Below, one piece after another: positions 1 through 10,601 of a stretch of DNA of 37,500 nucleotides (position 1 is its first letter; every line of letters begins with the position of its first letter). Both the position numbers and the translations under genes were made by a program. The notes under the pieces are model-generated. The model was not told the origin of the DNA, ran no database searches, and worked only from the letters and a program-made list of their open reading frames with translations. The stretch lies in NCBI GenBank assembly GCA_963575745.1, contig CAUYUJ010014327.1, positions 17,501 through 55,000 of the forward strand, given 5' to 3'. This DNA is from Prorocentrum cordatum (Eukaryota; Sar; Dinophyceae; Prorocentrales; Prorocentraceae).

Positions 1-44
1 TCCCTGAAGCTTCCACGGAAGCTCCGAACACAACCAAGAGCCCC

Positions 45-530
45 TCCTCCTCCTCCTCCTCCTCCTCCTCCTCCTCCTCCTCCTCCAACCGAGACTCCCT
101 CACCTCGTCAGACATTCGACGTCGTGATTTTTCAGAACGTAGACCCCAGTGATCTCGACCACTTCCCCCAGGCTGGCTTTTCATCCTCCTGAATAATTTT
201 GACAATACCAGGCTCTCCTGCTGAAGGCCCCCCGAGGCCGAACATGGACAAAAACCTTCCGTCGTGATTTTCCCCCAATGAACTATGTATGGGGTTATTG
301 CTATTAGTGACTCCGTCGCCCTATCACTCACTCACTCGCTTCCACCTCCTCCTCCCTATCATCACACTGAGATCACTCATACTCAGATCACTCACACTCA
401 GACTCACTCAGACTCAGACTCACCCACAATCCAAAAACTCAGCTCACACTCAATTCACTCATTCTCAGGCTCACTCTCCCCAGACCCACTCACGCTCAGA
501 TCCACTGATACCCAGATATGTTCATCTTAA
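45..530. repeat. Simple sequence: TCC tract then CTCA-rich tract
   Basis: A TCC trinucleotide run occupies about 45-87. From about 300 to 530 the strand is dominated by ACTCA/CTCAG-type pentamers and hexamers. A short word containing CGTCGTGATTTT occurs twice (about 118 and 258). No coding signal is visible in 1-650; open frames here are by-products of the low-complexity sequence. Confidence 0.75.
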
Positions 531-654
531 GACGCACTCATAAAAGGGACTACTCCCCCCTCAGATCCTCTCATGCCCAGCCGAATCATACTCGGACTCA
601 AATGCACGCACACAACACAGACCACTCACAGCATGATCACTCACACTCACGGTA

Positions 655-1140
655 TGATCAGCGCGACGTAACAGGCGTGGCATCTGGGCGAGCCGCCAGG
701 GGGTGTTACACTCGCCCGTTCGCGCCCAGGTCGTGGTGATGTCTCGCGCGGTGTGCGTGCCTTTGCCCACCAGGACTCCTCTCCTTTTGAAGCCCCCGCG
801 GCCACCGCGACGGAGCAGGTGTGGCACTTGGGCACCCCAAGTTGGGGAGCCGCCAGGGGCTGGTTGCACTCGCCCCTTCGCGCCCATACTGTGGGGATGT
901 CTCACCTCGGTTTGCCTGATGTCTGGCCATCCCGCTCCCGCGCCCCCCGCCCCCCCCCCTCTGCCTGAAGGTTGCCCTCCCCCCCCCTCCCACGCCCTTC
1001 TCCCCCCCCTCTTTTGAAAAGCTCGATGGTCACCGCGGCATAGCAGGCGTGGCACTCGGGTGCCCCAAAGTCAGAGCCGCCAGGGGGTGTGACGCTGGCC
1101 CGCCCGCGCCCGGATTATAAGGGGTGTCTCGCGGGGTATA
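655..1140. repeat. Diverged GC-rich tandem repeat, block 1
   Basis: Three diverged units of roughly 180-200 bp share the landmarks CACCGCGRC(A)...AGCAGGYGTGGCAC, GAGCCGCCAGGGG, ACTCGCCC and GGATGTCTC. The second part carries poly-C runs near 945-1010. The same family resumes at about 2540, so the two blocks were probably one array. No protein-coding conservation is apparent. Confidence 0.7.
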
Positions 1141-1260
1141 CATCAGGTCAGGTGTGCTCTCCTACAGGCGGATGTTGGGCGAAACCTAAAAAATACTCGA
1201 CAACATACTCGAAAATAGTCAAGAATAGTCCAACCATCGCCTCCATACTTTTTCAACATT
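1124..1260 (+). repeat. Dispersed repeat module 1, also the retrotransposon target
   Basis: The stretch with CTCCTACAGGCGGAT, AACCTAAAAAAT and TCAAGAATAGT is a diverged copy (about 70 percent by eye) of the sequence directly right of the retrotransposon at 34177-34275. A second module present at 34285-34350 is found here only at 2460-2515, so this copy appears split by the intervening TCC tract and 89-bp array. Confidence 0.65.
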
Positions 1261-1327
1261 TCCCAACCGTCCTGTGGTGTTGGGTCCTCGTTTTGGAGAG
1301 ACAGCGCCCCGCGTCCCTCTCGCCTCC

Positions 1328-1434
1328 TCGTCCTCCTCCTCCTCCTCCTCCTCCTCCTCCTCCTCCTCCTCCTCCTCCTGTTCCTCCTCCTCCTCGTCCT
1401 CCGCCTCCTCCTCCTCCTCCTCCTCCTCCTCCTG
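1328..1434. repeat. TCC microsatellite
   Basis: A nearly uninterrupted TCC trinucleotide run with a few TGT/TCG interruptions. All reading frames through it are polyserine, polyproline or polyleucine artefacts. Confidence 0.95.
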
Positions 1435-1467
1435 CTTCCCATCCTTGCCTCTGCTCATCGCATCCAT

Positions 1468-2406
1468 TTCGGCACACCCCTCACAGGGTTCGTGGCCCCA
1501 TAGGGGCCTCCACCGAAGGCCCCAGCGTTCGCATGCAGTTCCACCCTCAGTTCGGCACACCCCTCACAGGGTTCGTGGCCTCATAGGGAGCTCCACCGAA
1601 GGCCCCAGTGGCAGCGTTCGCATGCACTTCCACCTTCAGTTCGGCACACTCCTCACAGGGTTCGTGGCCCCATAGGGAGCTCCACCGAAGGCCCGAGTGG
1701 CAGCGTTCGCATGCACTTCCACCTTCATTTCGGCGCACCCCTCACAGGGTTCGTGGCCCCATAGGGAGCTCCACCGAAGGCCCGAGTGGCAGCGTTCGCA
1801 TGCACTTCCACCTTCATTTCGGCACACCCCTCACAGGGTTCGTGGCCCCATAGGGAGCTCCATCGAAGGCCCGAGTGGCAGCGTTCGCGTGCAGTTCCAC
1901 CCTCATTTCGGCGCACCGCTCACAGGGTTCGTGGCCCCTTAGGGAGCTCTACCGAAGGCTCCAGTGGCAGCGTTCGCATGCAGTTCCACCCTCATGTCGG
2001 CGCACCGCTCACAGGGTTTGTGGCCCCATAGGGAGCTCTACCGAAGGCCCGAGTGGCAGCGTTCGCATGCAGTTCCGCCCTCATGTCGGCGCACCCCTCA
2101 CAAGGTTCGTGGCCCCATAGGGAGCTCCACCGAAGGCCCCAGTGCAGCGTTCGCATGCAGTTCCACCCTCAGTTCGGCACACCCCTCACAGGGTTCGTGG
2201 CCCCATAGGGAGCTCCACCGAAGGCCCGAGTGGCAGCGTTCGCATGCAGTTCCACCCTGATTTCGGCGAACCCCTCACAGGGTTCGTGGCCCCATAGGGA
2301 GCTCCACCGAAGGCCCCAGTGACAGCGTTCGCATGCAGTGCCACCCTCATGTCGGCGCACCCCTCAAAAAGTTCGTGGCCCCACAGGGACACAGGGAGGT
2401 CCACCG
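1468..2406. repeat. 89-bp minisatellite array, about 11 copies
   Basis: The landmark TCACAGGGTTCGTGGCCCCA recurs at an 89-bp spacing (near 1480, 1569, 1658 and so on to 2360). Each unit also contains GGGAGCTCCACCGAAGGCCC and GCGTTCGCATGCA. The first unit and the one near 2140 are slightly shorter. Because 89 is not a multiple of 3, the apparent 81-residue frames that repeat every unit are artefacts. Degenerate reverse-oriented relatives lie at 3850-4010 and 8090-8345. Confidence 0.95.
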
Positions 2407-2459
2407 AAGACGGTACTCACAAGTGCGGCACTCACAACTGCATATTGTTGGGTCATTCG

Positions 2460-3020
2460 CCAGGCTAATTTCAAATAATTCCTCCTGTAGAGGGACATGC
2501 CCGACTTAAGGGTTGCCTGATTCGTCTCCGAGTCTCCTCTTTCTCAGGCCATACGGTCACGGTCACCACGGCATTGCAGGCGTGGCGTTGGGGCACGCTG
2601 AGGGGCGCGCTTTCGAAGGCCCTACGGTCACCACGGCATGGCAGGCGTGGCACTGGGGTACGCTGAGAGGGAGCTGCCAGGGGCTGTTACACTCGCCGGA
2701 TCTCGGCCAGACTGTGGTGATGTCAGCAGCGGTCTGCTAATTCCTGCCCCCCAGACTCATCTGCACCACGATCACCGCGACAGAGCAGGCGTTGCGTTTG
2801 AGCACCCGATCGAGGGGGGGGAGGCACCAAGGAGTCTTACACTCGCCTGATCGCGCCCAAATTGTGAGACGTCTCGCCGCAGCCAGACTGTGGGGATGTC
2901 TTACGCGGTTTGCTCGTTACGTGGCACAGGCTCCTCTCTTTCGAAAGCCACATGATCCCCGCAATAAAGCAGGCGTAGCATTCGGGCACCTCATGGAGGA
3001 ACAGCCAGGGAGCGCTCAGT
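2460..3020. repeat. Dispersed module 2 and GC-rich tandem repeat block 2
   Basis: At 2460-2515 the words CCAGGCTAAT, CTCCTGTAGAGGGACA and GACTTAAGG match 34285-34350, completing the module begun at 1124. From about 2540 the same diverged 180-bp family as at 655-1140 continues, with CACCRCGGCAT(G)GCAGGCGTGGC repeated and units ending near 2700, 2860 and 3020. No gene is seen. Confidence 0.65.
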
Positions 3021-3157
3021 TGCCACAGGCTACGATTCTGTCCCCTAGACTCCGACGGAAAGTAGCGCTGAGGTGCACGACGTATGGGGATCTCCGCGTC
3101 CAAAAATGTTCACAATGGGAGGATGCCAGGGACCTCAAGCTCCCTAGAGAAACAACA

Positions 3158-3305
3158 ACTGCATAAGCAGATACTTTCGGAGGTCCGCGTGGAATTCTTC
3201 GCTCGGCGCCGACCCCCCTGCCTGACGAGCGCAGCGCGCCAGGGGCATCGCTGAAGTCGCCGCCAGGGGGTCCCAGCGGCGATCCAAGGAATCTGCGCTG
3301 AGCTC
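3158..3305. mobile_element. MITE-like GC-rich foldback element (copy F)
   Basis: A diverged member of the foldback family. The left arm is near GGTCCGCGTGGAATTCTT, the core is GCCGACCCCCCTGCCTG...GCGCGCCAGG, and the right arm is GATCCAAGGAATCTGCGC. The left flank CAACTGCATAAGCAGA is shared with the copy at 8593, so these two belong to one subfamily. It has no coding capacity. Confidence 0.6.
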
Positions 3306-3349
3306 AGAAAAGAAACAAATACATGTTTCTGCAATTTCTTCGTCTTCTT

Positions 3350-3465
3350 CTTCGATTCCCCTCACCTTCATCGTCATCGTCAACGTCATCGTCATCATCA
3401 CCATTGTCATCAACGTCATCCTCATCGTCATCGTCATCATCTTCTTCTTCATCGATTCGCCTCAT
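3350..3465. repeat. TCATCG/TCATCA microsatellite
   Basis: Degenerate hexanucleotide repeat of TCATCG, TCAACG and TCATCA units ending in CTTCTTCTTC. The Asp/Glu-rich frames on the minus strand are products of the repeat, not a supported protein. Confidence 0.85.
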
Positions 3466-3849
3466 CTGCCCAGAGTCGATCTCACCGAACCCTCCGGGTG
3501 AACGTCGGCGAGATGGCGCAGAGAGAGCCTCGCTGGGGATGACCGCCGGGGGCTCCCACGCGTCCAGCCCTGAGAACCTCGGCCAGCAGCACTCGTAGCT
3601 GTTGAGCTGCGTGGTCACGGCGCTTGGCGGCGCGCGGAAGACGGGCGGGGTAGAGCCCCACCCGGGCCACCCACTTGCACCGTCAGAATGTGTCCATATC
3701 CTCTGCCGCGGGGTCGTGTCCCAGGGACTCGAGCAGCGGTGGATGTGGACATATTCTGGCGGTGGACCACTTCCTCTCGTCGCTAATTGTCCGGGTGTAG
3801 GACCCTACCATATGTGGATGCGAGTGCCGCAAGGGAGGTGGGACGAAGG

Positions 3850-4010
3850 AGAGGCAGGTCCCTGTGGGGCCACGAGACGTGTGATCGGTGTGCCGAACTG
3901 GGTGCGGGGCCGCCATGCGGTTGCCGCTGGGGCCTTCGGTGACGCTCCAGATGGGGCCACGAAACGTGAGTGGTGTACCGAAATGGGCATGCGGAGGGCA
4001 GAGGCATGAT
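3850..4010 (-). repeat. Two degenerate 89-bp-type units, reverse orientation
   Basis: GGGGCCACGARACGTG, GGTGTGCCGAA and GGGGCCTTCGGTG are the reverse complement of landmarks in the 1468-2406 array. Downstream, AAAACGAAGACC and a following stretch to about 4130 resemble 8423-8500, so the degenerate units sit in a larger duplicated context. Confidence 0.7.
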
Positions 4011-4308
4011 GGGGAAGAGGAATGAGCAAGAATGCGGGACGCTGCTGATCTAAAACGAAGACCCATGCCCTGCTTTGGGATGTGTTTCGACAAACAACGA
4101 CTGGAGATGAGAAAATAGCCCTGGGGAGCTATGCCAGACCTCTGGGGATCTTCGCGCTGCGGAAAAGACGTCACGACGCCGGAGCTCTTGGACGATGCGC
4201 GGCGCAAAGCCCTGTCTATGCCCTGGGGAGGCGAGGTCGGGGTACCCCGCCCTCCCACACCGATTTGGGTGCACTAGAGGCATCTTAGATTGGGTCCGAA
4301 TAGATGGG

Positions 4309-4400
4309 GTCGGAGGATTGCGCCGCTGCATCGCCGATGCACCGAAGAAACTCTGGCGAAGCATCGCCGACGTGGGCGACGCGTCGGCGACGTCGGCGTG
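4309..4400. repeat. GCATCGCCGATG-type repeat
   Basis: Short GATGCATCGCC/GACGTCGGC words in tandem after GGAGGATTGCGCCGC. A longer relative lies at 16427-16590, introduced by a similar GAAGGATCGCGCCGC. The sequence is rich in self-complementary words. Confidence 0.65.
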
Positions 4401-4448
4401 GGGCACATTGGGCCCCACGCTTCTGGGACCATAGCTCTGCACACCCAG

Positions 4449-4541
4449 TTCCTCCTCCTCCTCCTCCTCTTCCTCCTCCTCCTCCTCCTCCTCTTTCTCC
4501 TCCTCCTCCTCCTCCTCCTCCTCCTCCTCCTCCTCCTCCGT
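4449..4541. repeat. TCC microsatellite
   Basis: TCC run with a few TCT/TTC interruptions; the minus strand reads GGA. No gene is supported in the surrounding 4000-4950 region. Confidence 0.95.
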
Positions 4542-4949
4542 GGAGGGTCCCCGGGGCCAGGGCACGAGGGCGCCCCTGGGAGTCGCGAGCGGGGGCAAAT
4601 CCCACCAGGGCGGAAGTGGCAATTGTGCAGTGGGCCCGTCTCGGAAGGATGCGCGATCGGGATGCAAGGGCCTTGGAAGGCCATGTCGAAGCTTTCCGAG
4701 CTGGCCGCGGCCAGCCTAAGTGGCCAAGGATGGACCGAAGAGGCAAGGATGCAAGGGTCCCCTTGGGAAGGTTGCCCATCCTCACTACGTATGCGGGTTG
4801 ACTGTAACGAGTTGTTGCCTTTCCTCTTCCAAAGCCCCTCCTCCCCCTGCTCGGGGGAGGGGTTGGTCACTGCTCCTTGCTGATATACACCTCCTCCCCC
4901 ACCCGAAAAGCGCCACTCCTGTCACAAAACCACTGCGATGTGCAGTGTG

Positions 4950-7535
4950 TGGCAGCATCTTGTGCCCGCGAGCACTTCGTATTGTTTTTGGCAGGGGCGG
5001 CGGGAGTGCCAGCACATGGCCTGCTGTGCGCAGGGCCACCATCCCTGTCAACAAGCACATGCAAACTTCTCCTCGCAGCCAAATCTGAATCATGCGCGGG
5101 CACTCCACGATCACTTGGAATTGGTTTTCTCAAGGGGCAGCAGGGGTGCTGGAATATTGCCTGCTGTGCGCAGATCCACCAGACATCATGATGACCACTC
5201 CGCCGCGATTGTGCATTGGTTTTCGACAAGGATGGTGAGGGTCGACATGCTTTCCGATATGCGCGAGCGCGCTGGGCACACTCTGCGCGTGCCCCGCACG
5301 TGGCGCACCTGGGGCGGCTGGAGCAAGCGTGCCCGACACGCTTGGGCCCCAGGGGCGCCGGGCGCGCCTGGTGCGCGTGGCGCACCTCGCCTCAGCGTCG
5401 GGCACCTGGGGTCTGTATTGGTGCCCAGTAGCAGGCCATACAAACAAGACGGCTGAATACGCTGAGACTCGGCTACTGCTCATGTGTTGGGAAGGCGGGT
5501 GGGAGCGAGCCAAACAAATTGCGTCTGGGAAAAGTGTCTTGATCACAATTCCTTGTGGATGTGGCGTCCCCTCCCCTCCCCTACCCTACTGGCGACACAC
5601 CCATGACCTTGCGCCCCGCCCTGCGCTATCCCTGTCAAATGACAATTCAAAATGTACATCCTGGCAAAATCTGAACCGTGCGCGGGCGCCCCCTGAACAC
5701 TTTCCATGTGTTCCTACAGAAAAGGCGGGGATGACCTCAATTTGCCGCTCTGTGCAGGCCAAACCAACACTGTCAAAACGCAATGCAACAAACAAATCTG
5801 CGGCAAACATACGGCAAAAACACTCTCTGCGGCAAAAACACCCTGCGGCGCCCCGCAACCACTTTGCATCGGTTTTTGACAGGGACGGCGGCGGTGCCCG
5901 CATTCTTCGACCAACTGAGGCCTCCATTCTCGGATCCCCCAACCAACAACCTGAAACGTAACATTCAACAGAAAAAGAACAACAGAACTTGCTCCGCACT
6001 CTGTCTCGGCAAGTGGCTTCAAGGAATAAAGATGTGTGAATCATTCCTGGTGCTTCGGGCTCCACCCTTCTCAATGAATGCTCGGTACTGCGCTTCCGAC
6101 GTGTTCATGAACTCAGTGGGAGCGGGGCCCCAAGCTCGGATGCTGCCCGTGTAATTATTGGGAGGGCAGGTGGGAGTGAGCGACACGGCTTGCGGCTTGG
6201 GGTGGCTTGATCACTTTTCCCTATAAACACACACGCACCTTCCCCCATCCGACTGACAGCCAACCCGGACCCACGACAACACCCTGGCAGAACCCTGTGG
6301 GAAAAAAAACACTACGAAACACATGGTGCTTTCACATCTGGAGCATGCGGGTGCCCCGGACGGCGGCGGTGCCCTCATACTGCTTGCTGCGCGCAGGCTG
6401 AGCTAAACATCCCTGGCAACAAGAACTACAACACCCACCATCGTGCCGCTGGGCACGGAGTGGGCGTGCCCTCGGGCTCTTCTCGCCCAATCCCCTGAGC
6501 CTCAGCCCTCACTCCTGATGAGTCTGTAAGGGCTCCGAACCGACATCGGCAAATCCGCCCGATTGGGCTTCCGGGTGTCGTCTCGCGTGACTTTGTCGGG
6601 CCCACGAGGGTCCCAAGACGGGCTGCGAGGGCCCCGAGAGGCAGACGCCCAAGATGGGCCCAAGTCGGCCCAAGAGGTCTCCAAGACACCCCGAAAAAGC
6701 CTCCAAGGCCTCCCAAGAGGCCAACATCATGGATTTCCCCAAGGTTTTCGGATGATTTTCGCTTTCTTGCATTTTCGGCTCCCCAACGCTCCCCGACGCT
6801 CCAAGACGGCCAAAGAGCCAAGAGGCCCTCAAGACCATCATCCCAAGACGGCCCAAGAGGCCTCCAAGAGGGCCGCAAGACGGCCCAATAGCGCCCAAGA
6901 CGGCCCAAGAGGCGCCCAAGATTGACCAAGAGGGCACCAAGACGGCCCCAAAAGGGGCACAAGGGAGGGAGCTCGAAGTGAAAATCTAAGCTTTCCGCTC
7001 CCAAGGAGGCAGGCCCCCAGGAGGCCTCAAGAGGAGCCCAGGCCCCCAGGAGACCCAGAAGAGGCCCCAAGAGGCCTCCAAACGGCCCCCAAGAGGTATC
7101 AAAACTGCCTCCATGGGGCCCCCGAGAAACCTCCCACAAGATCCCAACGGACATCCAATAGGCTTCATTACCCACAACCCAAGCGCGGTGGCGGGATGGG
7201 CCTAAGGCCATTCGATACACTTTGCATCCGGATCTGGAGCATGCGCGGGCGCCCCGCGACCACTTTGCACTGGTTGTTGACAGGGACGGCGGAGGTACCC
7301 TTATATTGCTTGCTGCGCGCAGGCCAACCATCCCTGTCAACAAAAACGTACAACATACATGTTGCCTGCACCCCGCGACCATTTTGCATGTGCTATTGAA
7401 AGGGACTGGGGGGGCTGTGCGCAGGCCAACCATCCCTATCGAATTGCAATGAAACATGCACTGTGCCTCCAACTCTGGAGCATGCGTGGGCGCCCTGCGA
7501 CCACTTCGCAGTGGTTTTTGACAAGGGCGTTCTGG
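4950..7535. repeat. Dispersed repeat family with GACCACTTTGCA...GACAGGGACGG units
   Basis: Diverged units of roughly 110-150 bp occur near 4960, 5090, 5200, 5670, 5850, 6340, 7225, 7370 and 7480. Shared words are GCATGCGYGGGCGCCC, CGCGACCACTTTGCA, TGGTTTTTGACAGGGACGG, CCTGCTGCGCGCAGGCCAAC and CATCCCTGTCAACAA. A second word set, TGTTGGGAGGGCGGGTGG with GCTTGCGSCTTG, recurs near 5487, 6158 and 7547, so a longer composite unit has been duplicated. No conserved open frame runs through the copies. Confidence 0.7.
6590..7150. repeat. CAAGAGGCC/CAAGACGGCC minisatellite, region 1
   Basis: Irregular tandem of 9-15 bp units built on CCAAGAGGCC and CCAAGACGGCC, always in the same orientation. Open frames on both strands follow from the purine-rich repeat and show no domain. 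Related regions are 7770-7880, 12300-13270, 14260-14890 and 15220-15860. Confidence 0.75.
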
Positions 7536-7769
7536 TGCTAATTACGTGTTGGGAGGGCGGGTGGAGTGAGCGAGACGGCTTGCGCCTTGTGGGCAAGAAG
7601 TGTCTTGCCCCTCCCCCATACCCCTTCCCCTGGGTTTGGACGGGGGTGTCCCGAGGGGTTCGAGCGTTCAAGATTGCCCAAGACAGGAAGCAACAATCTG
7701 ATGAGTGTGGGCCTTCCAGGGGGGGGGGGGACTCTACAACATGAGGACACTTGTTGTTGGCTATGCGGA

Positions 7770-7880
7770 CCCAGACCGTCCCCAGAGGGCCCCCAGACCC
7801 CCTGAAAGAGCCTCAAGAGGGCCCAAGGAGTGTCGAGAGGCCCCACGGGGACTCCAAGAGGGCCCCAAGATGGCTCCGCG
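7770..7880. repeat. CAAGAGGCC-type minisatellite, short patch
   Basis: CCCCAGAGGGCCCCCAGAC, CTCAAGAGGGCCC and CCAAGAGGGCCCCAAGATGG are the same motif family and orientation as 6590-7150. The rest of 7535-8080 shows nothing I can name. Confidence 0.55.
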
Positions 7881-8089
7881 AGTCCTCCCAAAACCTCTCG
7901 CAACAATACATCAGCAGAGGCCGCCTCCTCGTGCTGTGATCTGCGTTCCCGAAACTCTTCCATAGCGGCTGTTCCACTACGTGTTTCTGCACTTCTCTCA
8001 TTAAGGCAACTCCCCCGGCGATCGTTTCTGCGCGCGCTGGTGGGGATAACGCGAAGCGCCAAGCATTAGCTTAGCCTGTTAAAAGACCC

Positions 8090-8345
8090 GACCGCATTTG
8101 GTGGAACTCCCTGTGGAGCCACGAAACGTGTGAGGTGTTCGCCAAGATGTGCGCAGTAATGCAAATGAACCCTGCCACAAGAGCCGTCGGGGGTCCTTTG
8201 GTGGAACTCCATGTGGCGCCACAAAACGTGTGAGATGTATGCCGAAATGAGCTGGGGGACGCATGCGGACCCTGCCACTGGGATTTCGGTGACACTCCTT
8301 GTGGGGCAAAGGAGCGTGTGAGGGACGTGCCCAAGCAGAGGCATG
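8090..8345 (-). repeat. Three degenerate 89-bp-type units, reverse orientation
   Basis: Three copies of a unit with GGTGGAACTCC(C/A)TGTGG, CCACAAAACGTGTGAG, GCCGAAATGAG and CCTGCCACTGGG. They are the reverse complement of the 1468-2406 unit, much diverged. The last unit is followed by GCATGTGGAGAGCAGAGGCA, matching the end of the 3850-4010 block. Confidence 0.7.
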
Positions 8346-8592
8346 TGGAGAGCAGAGGCATGAGATGAGGATGAGAGGAGAGGACAGGGAGGAGAGGAGG
8401 GAAAATGCAGGGCGCTGTCTCTTCAAAAACGAAGACCAAACACAACATGGTGGTTATTGAAACATGTTCCGCCGCTATGTTTTCCCAGCGGGAGGATGTC
8501 AGGGGAGGTCCGGGGCTCCACGCCGCTGCAAAAGTCGGACGTCCGCGGGACGCCCATGCCCCCTGCCTCCCAGCTCCAAGCAGTAGGGAAGC

Positions 8593-8770
8593 GAACAACT
8601 GCATAAACAGAATTTCTCGGAACTCTGCGCTGATTTCTTGGCTCGGCATGGACCTCCTCCCTGGCGCGCAGAATGCGCGCGCGCTCCAGGAGCGGCGCCA
8701 GCGTGGCCAACAGGGGCGCCCAGCGCCGATACAAGAAATCCGCACGGAACTCTGGAAAATTATAGTGATA
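8593..8770. mobile_element. MITE-like GC-rich foldback element (copy D)
   Basis: The left arm GGAACTCTGCGCTGATTTCT and the right arm AGAAATCCGCACGGAACTCT are inverted complements with few mismatches. Between them lie a CCTCCCTGGCGCGCAG core and GCGGCGCCAGCG. It shares CAACTGCATAAACAGA at the left flank with copy F. No transposase is encoded. Confidence 0.7.
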
Positions 8771-8899
8771 TGCCACTTTTCCTCCCTCGGTCCCAGGAGG
8801 TGTGGGTGCCCTCGGCTCTGAGGAAGCCGGTCCCCTCGAAGAGGCCAGCCTTGAGGCAGGCAGCTCACCGAGGGCAGTGTAGGGGCCCGACCACAGGAG

Positions 8900-9062
8900 A
8901 CCTTCCAAAAGAGACCCAACCCTGAGACACCGGGACGTCTACCGATTTTTTGGCGTGGGGACTTCACGCTGCCCATCGCAAAGCCATCGATGCCCAAGAC
9001 ACCCGGGGCACATCTAGGCAGGCAGGGTGCTGCTTGGCATGGGTCTCCGCTGTGCACCGATC
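8900..9062 (+). repeat. Direct repeat, copy 1 (partner 9713-9872)
   Basis: The words GAGACCCAACCCTGAGACAC, GGGACGTC, TTTTTGGCGTGGG, CATCGCAAAGCCATC and AGGCAGGGTG recur in the same order at 9713-9872. Identity is roughly 75 percent by eye, indicating an old duplication. Neither copy has a convincing reading frame. Confidence 0.65.
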
Positions 9063-9295
9063 CCTGCCAGGGGCCCCTCCTGGGCCCCCGGGATCGGTGC
9101 AGGCGCCCTGCTGGCCTGGGGGTGCTGGCTGGTGGCCCAGAGGTTCCTGGTGATCCAGGGGGTCCTGACTACAACAGGGCAGTTTCTAATACATAGGATT
9201 TGAAACAAAAACATCGGATTTTAATACATGACTAATGTATGAATGCATGTATGCATAACTCATCGTTGCTGTCAATACTATCTCCCTGCATCTTT

Positions 9296-9325
9296 AATAC
9301 ATGATCCGCACGCGGAGCATGCATT
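9296..9325. repeat. AT-flanked palindrome (partner at 17326)
   Basis: A 14-bp inverted repeat around CGCACGCG, with arms AATACATGATCCGC and GCGGAGCATGCATT. It is nearly identical to the palindrome at 17326-17355. It lies in an AT-rich patch (9185-9330) with several TTAATACATG words, unlike the GC-rich surroundings. Confidence 0.6.
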
Positions 9326-9712
9326 AAAAACGGCACTGTAAGGGGTGGGGGGTGGTTCTTTGAGATCCTGAGGGGCCGAAAAACCAGCCTCACCTCCATC
9401 CATGACCACATGGATCACCAGGTCGGGAGTGGGGGTCCTGGCTGAGGGGGTGGGGGGTTGTGCTGTCCACCTACGGTCGCTGCTGAGGTGGCCTGTTGGA
9501 AGGGACGGGCTCCAGCAAAGCCGTGCCCAAATCATCCGTTACCGACAATTTCTGGCAACATGAACAAACAGGTCACAATCGAAATCTGGCCTCTGGTCGC
9601 TCTCTGGTCGGGGAGTCCAATACCGAGTGAGCCGTCGATGTCTTCGAAACCCTCGCTTGGATCCTGACGCGCCGCTTCTTCGTTAAAGTGGAGGTCAGAC
9701 CACAAGAAACTT

Positions 9713-9872
9713 CCCACAAGAAACCCAACCCTGAGACCCCAGGACGTCCATTGATTTTTGGTGTGGGTACGTCACGCTTTCCATCGCAAGACCATCAAAA
9801 CCCAAGAAACCCAAGGCACCCTGGAGGCAAGCAGGGTGTTTCTTGGCACGGCTCTCCACTGTACCGAAATTC
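9713..9872 (+). repeat. Direct repeat, copy 2 (partner 8900-9062)
   Basis: Contains AAGAAACCCAACCCTGAGAC, AGGACGTCCATTGATTTTTG and CATCGCAAGACCATC in the same order as copy 1. The interval 9340-9700 between the copies holds no gene that I can support. Confidence 0.65.
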
Positions 9873-9999
9873 GACCCCGTCCGGTTGCGAAATTCAGCGC
9901 GACCGAAATCCGCTACCGAAAATTTCCAGTCGCGGATGATTTGGGTGAAGAATTCCTGCGCTCTCGCACTGCGCCCCCCTTAGAAGGACAGCCTGCGTA

Positions 10000-10110
10000 A
10001 AAAAGGACTTCCGAGAGTCCGCGCGAAGTTCTTGGAGCGGCGCTGGACCCCCCTCCCTGGCGCGCGGGGCGCGCCAGGTAGTGCGCCGGATACGCCGCCA
10101 AGGGACGCTA
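10000..10110. mobile_element. MITE-like GC-rich foldback element (copy E)
   Basis: Carries the family core CGCTGGACCCCCCTCCCTGG followed by CGCGCGGGGCGCGCCAGG and a left arm AGTCCGCGCGAAGTTCTTGG. The right arm is eroded, so it looks like a truncated or decayed copy. Confidence 0.55.
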
Positions 10111-10601
10111 GCCCAGGACATCCAACATCGCTCGAAACTGTTGTTTCTCCAGACGGTGGTGCGAAACAGACATGCACTGCAATACTCCTGGGATAACTAA
10201 GTCTGGACAAAGGACTCGAAACCCTTCACCTCCCCCCAGACCCAGACAAGGACCCGACATTCGAAGCGCAGCAGAACAAAAGCGCCCCGGATGGCCAAGC
10301 CTGACTTTGCGGGAGAGGCTGCTGTTTCCCCGACTTGCCAATGTCCTGGCCTTCCGGGGCCTGATCCACTACGTTTGTGGATGCCATGACGATGGACACT
10401 CGAGCAATCCTATCATTGAATTAAATACGTGTTTAAAATGTGTAAAACATGTTCTAAACATGTTTCAAGCATGATTTTTAGTATTTAAAAACATATGTGA
10501 AAGATCTTTCAGACATCTGGAATTATTTGGCATCATGCTTCCTCTCCTTTAATCAACTTCCACAACACTACGTACACCCGCGCGGGCCGCGGACAGTTTA
10601 C

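Noticed and set aside
1219-1675. Long open frames on both strands across the TCC tract
   Set aside because: They are polyserine, polyproline, poly-Glu or poly-Arg translations of a trinucleotide repeat with no domain outside it.
1608-2260. Series of 81-residue frames repeating every 89 bp
   Set aside because: The period is not a multiple of three and the frames overlap each other; they arise from the minisatellite, not from a repeat protein.
5260-5420. Possible structured RNA in the GC-rich inverted stretch
   Set aside because: The self-complementarity is short and explained by GC richness; no tRNA, 5S or snRNA landmarks were found.
9532-9717. Minus-strand frame with DLHFNEEAARQDPSEGFEDI, possibly an exon
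   Set aside because: Composition looks protein-like but no family motif and no convincing pair of splice sites were found, so it is not listed as a gene.
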